Shown here in pieces: positions 60,800-63,415 of a DNA stretch of 63,415 bases. Source of the DNA: an uncultured Clostridia bacterium (GTDB lineage: Bacteria; Bacillota; Clostridia; Oscillospirales; Acutalibacteraceae). Below the pieces are notes generated by a model that was not told the origin of the DNA, did no database searches, and worked only from the letters and a program-made list of their open reading frames with translations. The position numbers and the translations under genes are program-made. The stretch spans positions 1 through 63,415 of the forward strand of contig CAMMVF010000015.1 in assembly GCA_946500295.1 (NCBI GenBank). The letters run 5' to 3'. Positions within the stretch are counted from its first letter, which is position 1. Each line of letters begins with the position of its first letter.

Positions 60800-62557
60800 T
60801 CACCGGCGCAGCCCCTGCGCCACAACCGCGCATCCTCCGGGTAAAATAGCGCCGCCCTCTACTCCCCGTGAAAAAAGCACCTCACCTTCTGCGAGCTTCA
60901 TCTCATCATCATCGGCGTTTATCTCAACTAGGATATTCTCCCCCCTGAGATACTGCACCTTGCGGTGCTCGCCCGGATTTATAAACCTCACTTCCATGCT
61001 TGAAAGCTCGGGAAGCTCCCTTTTGAGCTTTATCAGCCTCTTGACCTGGCTTATAATTTCGTCGTACTCGCCCCTGTCAAGCTCGTCCCACGGCATACAG
61101 CGGCGGCAGTCGGGGTCGTGAGCGCCGTCGAGCATTATCTCCGTGCCGTAGTAGATGCACGGGCTTCCGTAGAGGGTGAAAAGCATAACAAGCTGCTGGA
61201 AAAACCAGTCCTCGTTGTGGTTGCAGCGGTAGTAAAGCCTCTCGGTGTCGTGGGAATCCAGCAAATTGAACATCACCCTTGCGCTCTGCTGCGGATACAT
61301 CACAAGACAGCGGTTTATCCCCTGCTCAAGCTCCTTGGAGCTTTGATATGTATCCTTCCAAAATCCCGATATAGTCTCCGTAAGCGGGTAGTTCATTATA
61401 GCGTCGAACTCGTCCCCGTGAAGCCAGGGCGTTGAGTCGTGCCAAATCTCGGCGAGGAGGTAGATATCGGGGTTTATCGCCTTGACCCTCTCCCTAATCA
61501 CCTTTAAAAACTTGTGGCTTACCTCGTTTGCCACGTCAAAGCGCAGAGCATCTACCCCGAACTCCCTCACCCAGTACTCGCAAACCCCGGCACAGTAGTC
61601 TGTGACCTCGGGATTGTTCGTGTTCAGCTTCGGCATATACTGGGCAAAGGCAAAGGAATAAAACCGCCCGTCCCTCGTGCTTTCATCAAGGGTGACGGGG
61701 AAGCGGTTTATCATAAACCAGTCCTTGTACCTCGAGCTTTCGCCGTTTTCCATCACATCGACAAAGGGCGCAAACGAAAATCCGCTGTGATTAAACACCA
61801 TATCCAGCATAACCTTAATTCCCAGAGAGTGCGCCTTTTCGCAAAGCTCCCTGAAATCCTCCTTTGTGCCGAATTCGGGGTCAATCTCGTAATAATCGTC
61901 TATATTGTACTTGTGGTCTGTAGGGGATTTAAATATGGGGTTTAAATACAAGGCGGTAATGCCGAGCTCGCTTAAATATTTAAGCCTGCTTGTTATCCCC
62001 CTTAAATTCCCTCCGTAGCGAAGCTGTTGTCTGAAATCCTTCGGCCTTTCAATCCTCTCGCTTCTCCACGGCTTGTGTCCGGGCTGTTTCTCGCCTTCTC
62101 TGGCAAAACGCTCGGGGAAAATCTGGTACCACACTGCGTGGCGCACCCACTCGGGGGTGGTGATTATGTCCGAGCTGTTCATCCACGGCATAATGAAATA
62201 TTGCAGTCTCCTGCTCGTATTTAAAAGCTCGTTTTCGGTGTAAAACCCGTCCTCAAGCAGGCACAGAGTCTCGCTGTCGTCGGAGATTATGAAGTAGTAC
62301 ATACATCTTTTGTACGGCGGCTTAACACGTATCGACCACCACAGGTGGTTTTCAAGCTCGAGCGGGACGGACATTTTCTCTCTTTTTCCGCTCCAGCGCT
62401 CGGCGCCGCCCATTATTCCCGCCGCAAACGGGTCGCCCCATTCTATCTCCACGCTCTTAATATCCTTGCCGGTTTTTATGCCGATTACAAGCTCGTCCTC
62501 GTTCAGCGTATAGCACATATTGTCCCTTGCGATATGAAAAATTGCCTCACGTATCAT
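60800..62557 (-). CDS. GH13 neopullulanase/cyclomaltodextrinase-like alpha-glycosidase
   Basis: A 585-aa intracellular enzyme (no signal peptide) that splits malto-oligosaccharides. An N-terminal CBM34-like domain (1-120) precedes the catalytic barrel with conserved GH13 regions: LDMVFNHSG, DALRFDVANEV (nucleophile Asp), LLAEIWHD (acid Glu) and LLDSHDTER (Asp). The domain order fits GH13_20. The start at 62557 has GGAGG and overlaps no other gene; an upstream extension would overlap the surface-protein gene. Its last codons and stop lie in repeat B. Together with the starch-binding protein it indicates starch use. Confidence 0.9.
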   Translation of the reverse strand: MIREAIFHIARDNMCYTLNEDELVIGIKTGKDIKSVEIEWGDPFAAGIMGGAERWSGKREKMSVPLELENHLWWSIRVKPPYKRCMYYFIISDDSETLCLLEDGFYTENELLNTSRRLQYFIMPWMNSSDIITTPEWVRHAVWYQIFPERFAREGEKQPGHKPWRSERIERPKDFRQQLRYGGNLRGITSRLKYLSELGITALYLNPIFKSPTDHKYNIDDYYEIDPEFGTKEDFRELCEKAHSLGIKVMLDMVFNHSGFSFAPFVDVMENGESSRYKDWFMINRFPVTLDESTRDGRFYSFAFAQYMPKLNTNNPEVTDYCAGVCEYWVREFGVDALRFDVANEVSHKFLKVIRERVKAINPDIYLLAEIWHDSTPWLHGDEFDAIMNYPLTETISGFWKDTYQSSKELEQGINRCLVMYPQQSARVMFNLLDSHDTERLYYRCNHNEDWFFQQLVMLFTLYGSPCIYYGTEIMLDGAHDPDCRRCMPWDELDRGEYDEIISQVKRLIKLKRELPELSSMEVRFINPGEHRKVQYLRGENILVEINADDDEMKLAEGEVLFSRGVEGGAILPGGCAVVAQGLRR

Positions 62558-62580
62558 AAAAAAACCTCCGTCCCAAGCTC

Positions 62581-63138
62581 TCAGGATTTTTTCCTGATAT
62601 GCGTATTTGTAAGTATGGCAAGCGTCATTATAACGCCGACGATAATAACCGCCCACATCAAAAAGCCGTAGCCCACATACTCAAAGGTACTCGCACTTTC
62701 ATCCGCCGTGTCCTCTATCACAGGGTCGGTCACAGGCTCCGTTTCGGGCTGAGAGATTGCAAACCAGTCGTACCAGTTGCTCTCCTCAGACGAGGTATCC
62801 TCATTCGCCTGCACATACTCGGTTTCCGGCTCGGTCTGTTCGTACTCGTAGTAGGGCTCGGTCGCCTCCTCATAGTAATCGTATGTAGGCTCCTCATAGT
62901 ACTCAGAGCTTGTATCGTCATAGCTTTCTGTCGGCTCTTCATAATAATCCGAGCTGTCCGAGCTGTCGGCACTGTCCGAGCTGTTGTATTCATCCCAAAG
63001 GTCGCTCGCAGTGGAGCTGATCCAGTTGTATATATCGTCAATATAGCTGCTGTCCTCGGGTGCGGCTGAAACGCTGAGGCAGGAAAACGCCGCTACCGCC
63101 GCACAGCAGCAAAGAGAAATCAGGTATTTTAACTTCAT
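62581..63138 (-). CDS. Cell-surface protein with Tyr/Glu/Ser-rich low-complexity region
   Basis: A 185-aa protein. A signal peptide (about 1-25, CLSVSA), a short folded stretch (YIDDIYNWISSTASDLWDEY), a long acidic region with SSDSADSSDSSD, YYEEPT and EPETEYV repeats, then a C-terminal transmembrane helix (about 158-180) and basic end (HIRKKS). Unknown function; perhaps a spacer or stalk. It precedes the GH13 gene by 23 bases, in one operon. AGGAAG at -6. Confidence 0.75.
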   Translation of the reverse strand: MKLKYLISLCCCAAVAAFSCLSVSAAPEDSSYIDDIYNWISSTASDLWDEYNSSDSADSSDSSDYYEEPTESYDDTSSEYYEEPTYDYYEEATEPYYEYEQTEPETEYVQANEDTSSEESNWYDWFAISQPETEPVTDPVIEDTADESASTFEYVGYGFLMWAVIIVGVIMTLAILTNTHIRKKS

Positions 63139-63209
63139 TTTTCTTCCTCCGTGTCGGGTCACACCCGGCTGCACTTAAATTTATACCTAGATTATATCCT
63201 CCCCGAGCG

Positions 63210-63415
63210 AAAATGTCCAGCGGGAAATGCGGGTGTCGAAGGCACTTTCGTCCTACGTGCGCCTGCACTGCTGTCGTTTAAATTTGTGACATTCTAAACT
63301 CTCTATCCTTCCATTACTTTTTCACCACGCCTTTGGCGTGATTTCACAGCGGCGCAGCCGGCGGCAAATGCCGCTTTCATCCCATGTTCGCCTGCACTTC
63401 TCCCGTATAAATCTG
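63210..63415 (+). repeat. C/B/C repeat mosaic at the window end
   Basis: C block (CCTACGTGCGCCTGC... GTGACATTCTAAAC, 63252-63299), tail with CCTTCCATTACTTTT, B units CACGCCTTTGGCGTG and AGCGGCGCAGCCGGC, then another C block starting CCCATGTTCGCCTGC and cut by the window end. Confidence 0.75.

Overview
The window looks like the chromosome of a gut Clostridia species, most likely Oscillospiraceae close to Ruminococcus. This is inferred from secreted proteins with Thr-Glu-Ala-Pro linkers, a CBM26-type starch-binding protein, a neopullulanase-like GH13 enzyme, a BofA-like protein and a PadR/DUF1700/DUF4097 operon, with strong AGGAGG-type ribosome binding sites and A-type promoters. No taxonomic search was possible.

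Layout. 1-5200: small membrane proteins, an NlpC/P60 cell-wall hydrolase with a WalR-like box upstream, and a glycosyltransferase/lipoprotein pair. 5305-6101: a relic of a C5 DNA methyltransferase bracketed by inverted copies of a dispersed repeat (family A). 6114-12178: glutamate synthase gltD/gltB. 12749-14793: an AT-rich type II restriction-modification pair of the Eco47II (GGNCC) kind, whose methyltransferase carries an HTH domain. 15015-16673: ilvD. 17324-19874: a BofA-like gene behind a hairpin that buries its ribosome binding site, a flavodoxin, and a divergent module of XRE regulator, tiny secreted peptide and two-TM coiled-coil protein. 20149-32997: an orphan Phd/YefM antitoxin, DHHW protein, mgtE, GNAT, an AAA ATPase, an oxidoreductase, a CatA-like/GyrI-like/DUF3795 operon, lysS and greA. 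33355-39637: PadR operon, starch-binding protein, prfB and tRNA-Leu(GAG). 39763-40797: a membrane acyltransferase.

40981-51998 is a compact operon of 15 phage-derived genes. It runs from terminase, portal, protease, decoration protein and capsid through connectors straight to LysM, hub, spike, W, J and Mu gp48-like baseplate proteins and a fibre. No sheath, tape measure, tail chaperone, lysis, integrase or repressor gene is visible, so it looks like a domesticated capsid-plus-baseplate particle. Immediately upstream (52710-52999) is a previously unannotated locus that reads as a type I toxin-antitoxin: a 26-residue membrane peptide with a sequestered ribosome binding site and a convergent small RNA. 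The right end holds pnp-rpsO, an alpha/beta hydrolase, a Big2/FG-GAP-like secreted protein, rpmB, the GH13 enzyme and a Tyr/Glu/Ser-rich surface protein.

Intergenic space is dominated by two dispersed repeat systems. Family A is about 160 bp with constant ends. Families B and C form a mosaic: B is arrays of small palindromes separated by ATATCAC or ATTTCAC, and C is a block of about 45 bp starting CCTACGT. B arrays sit at the 3' ends of genes and several times supply the stop codon. Host housekeeping genes and phage-derived genes share the same GC-rich codon use. The restriction system, the peptide module and the AAA ATPase are more AT-rich.
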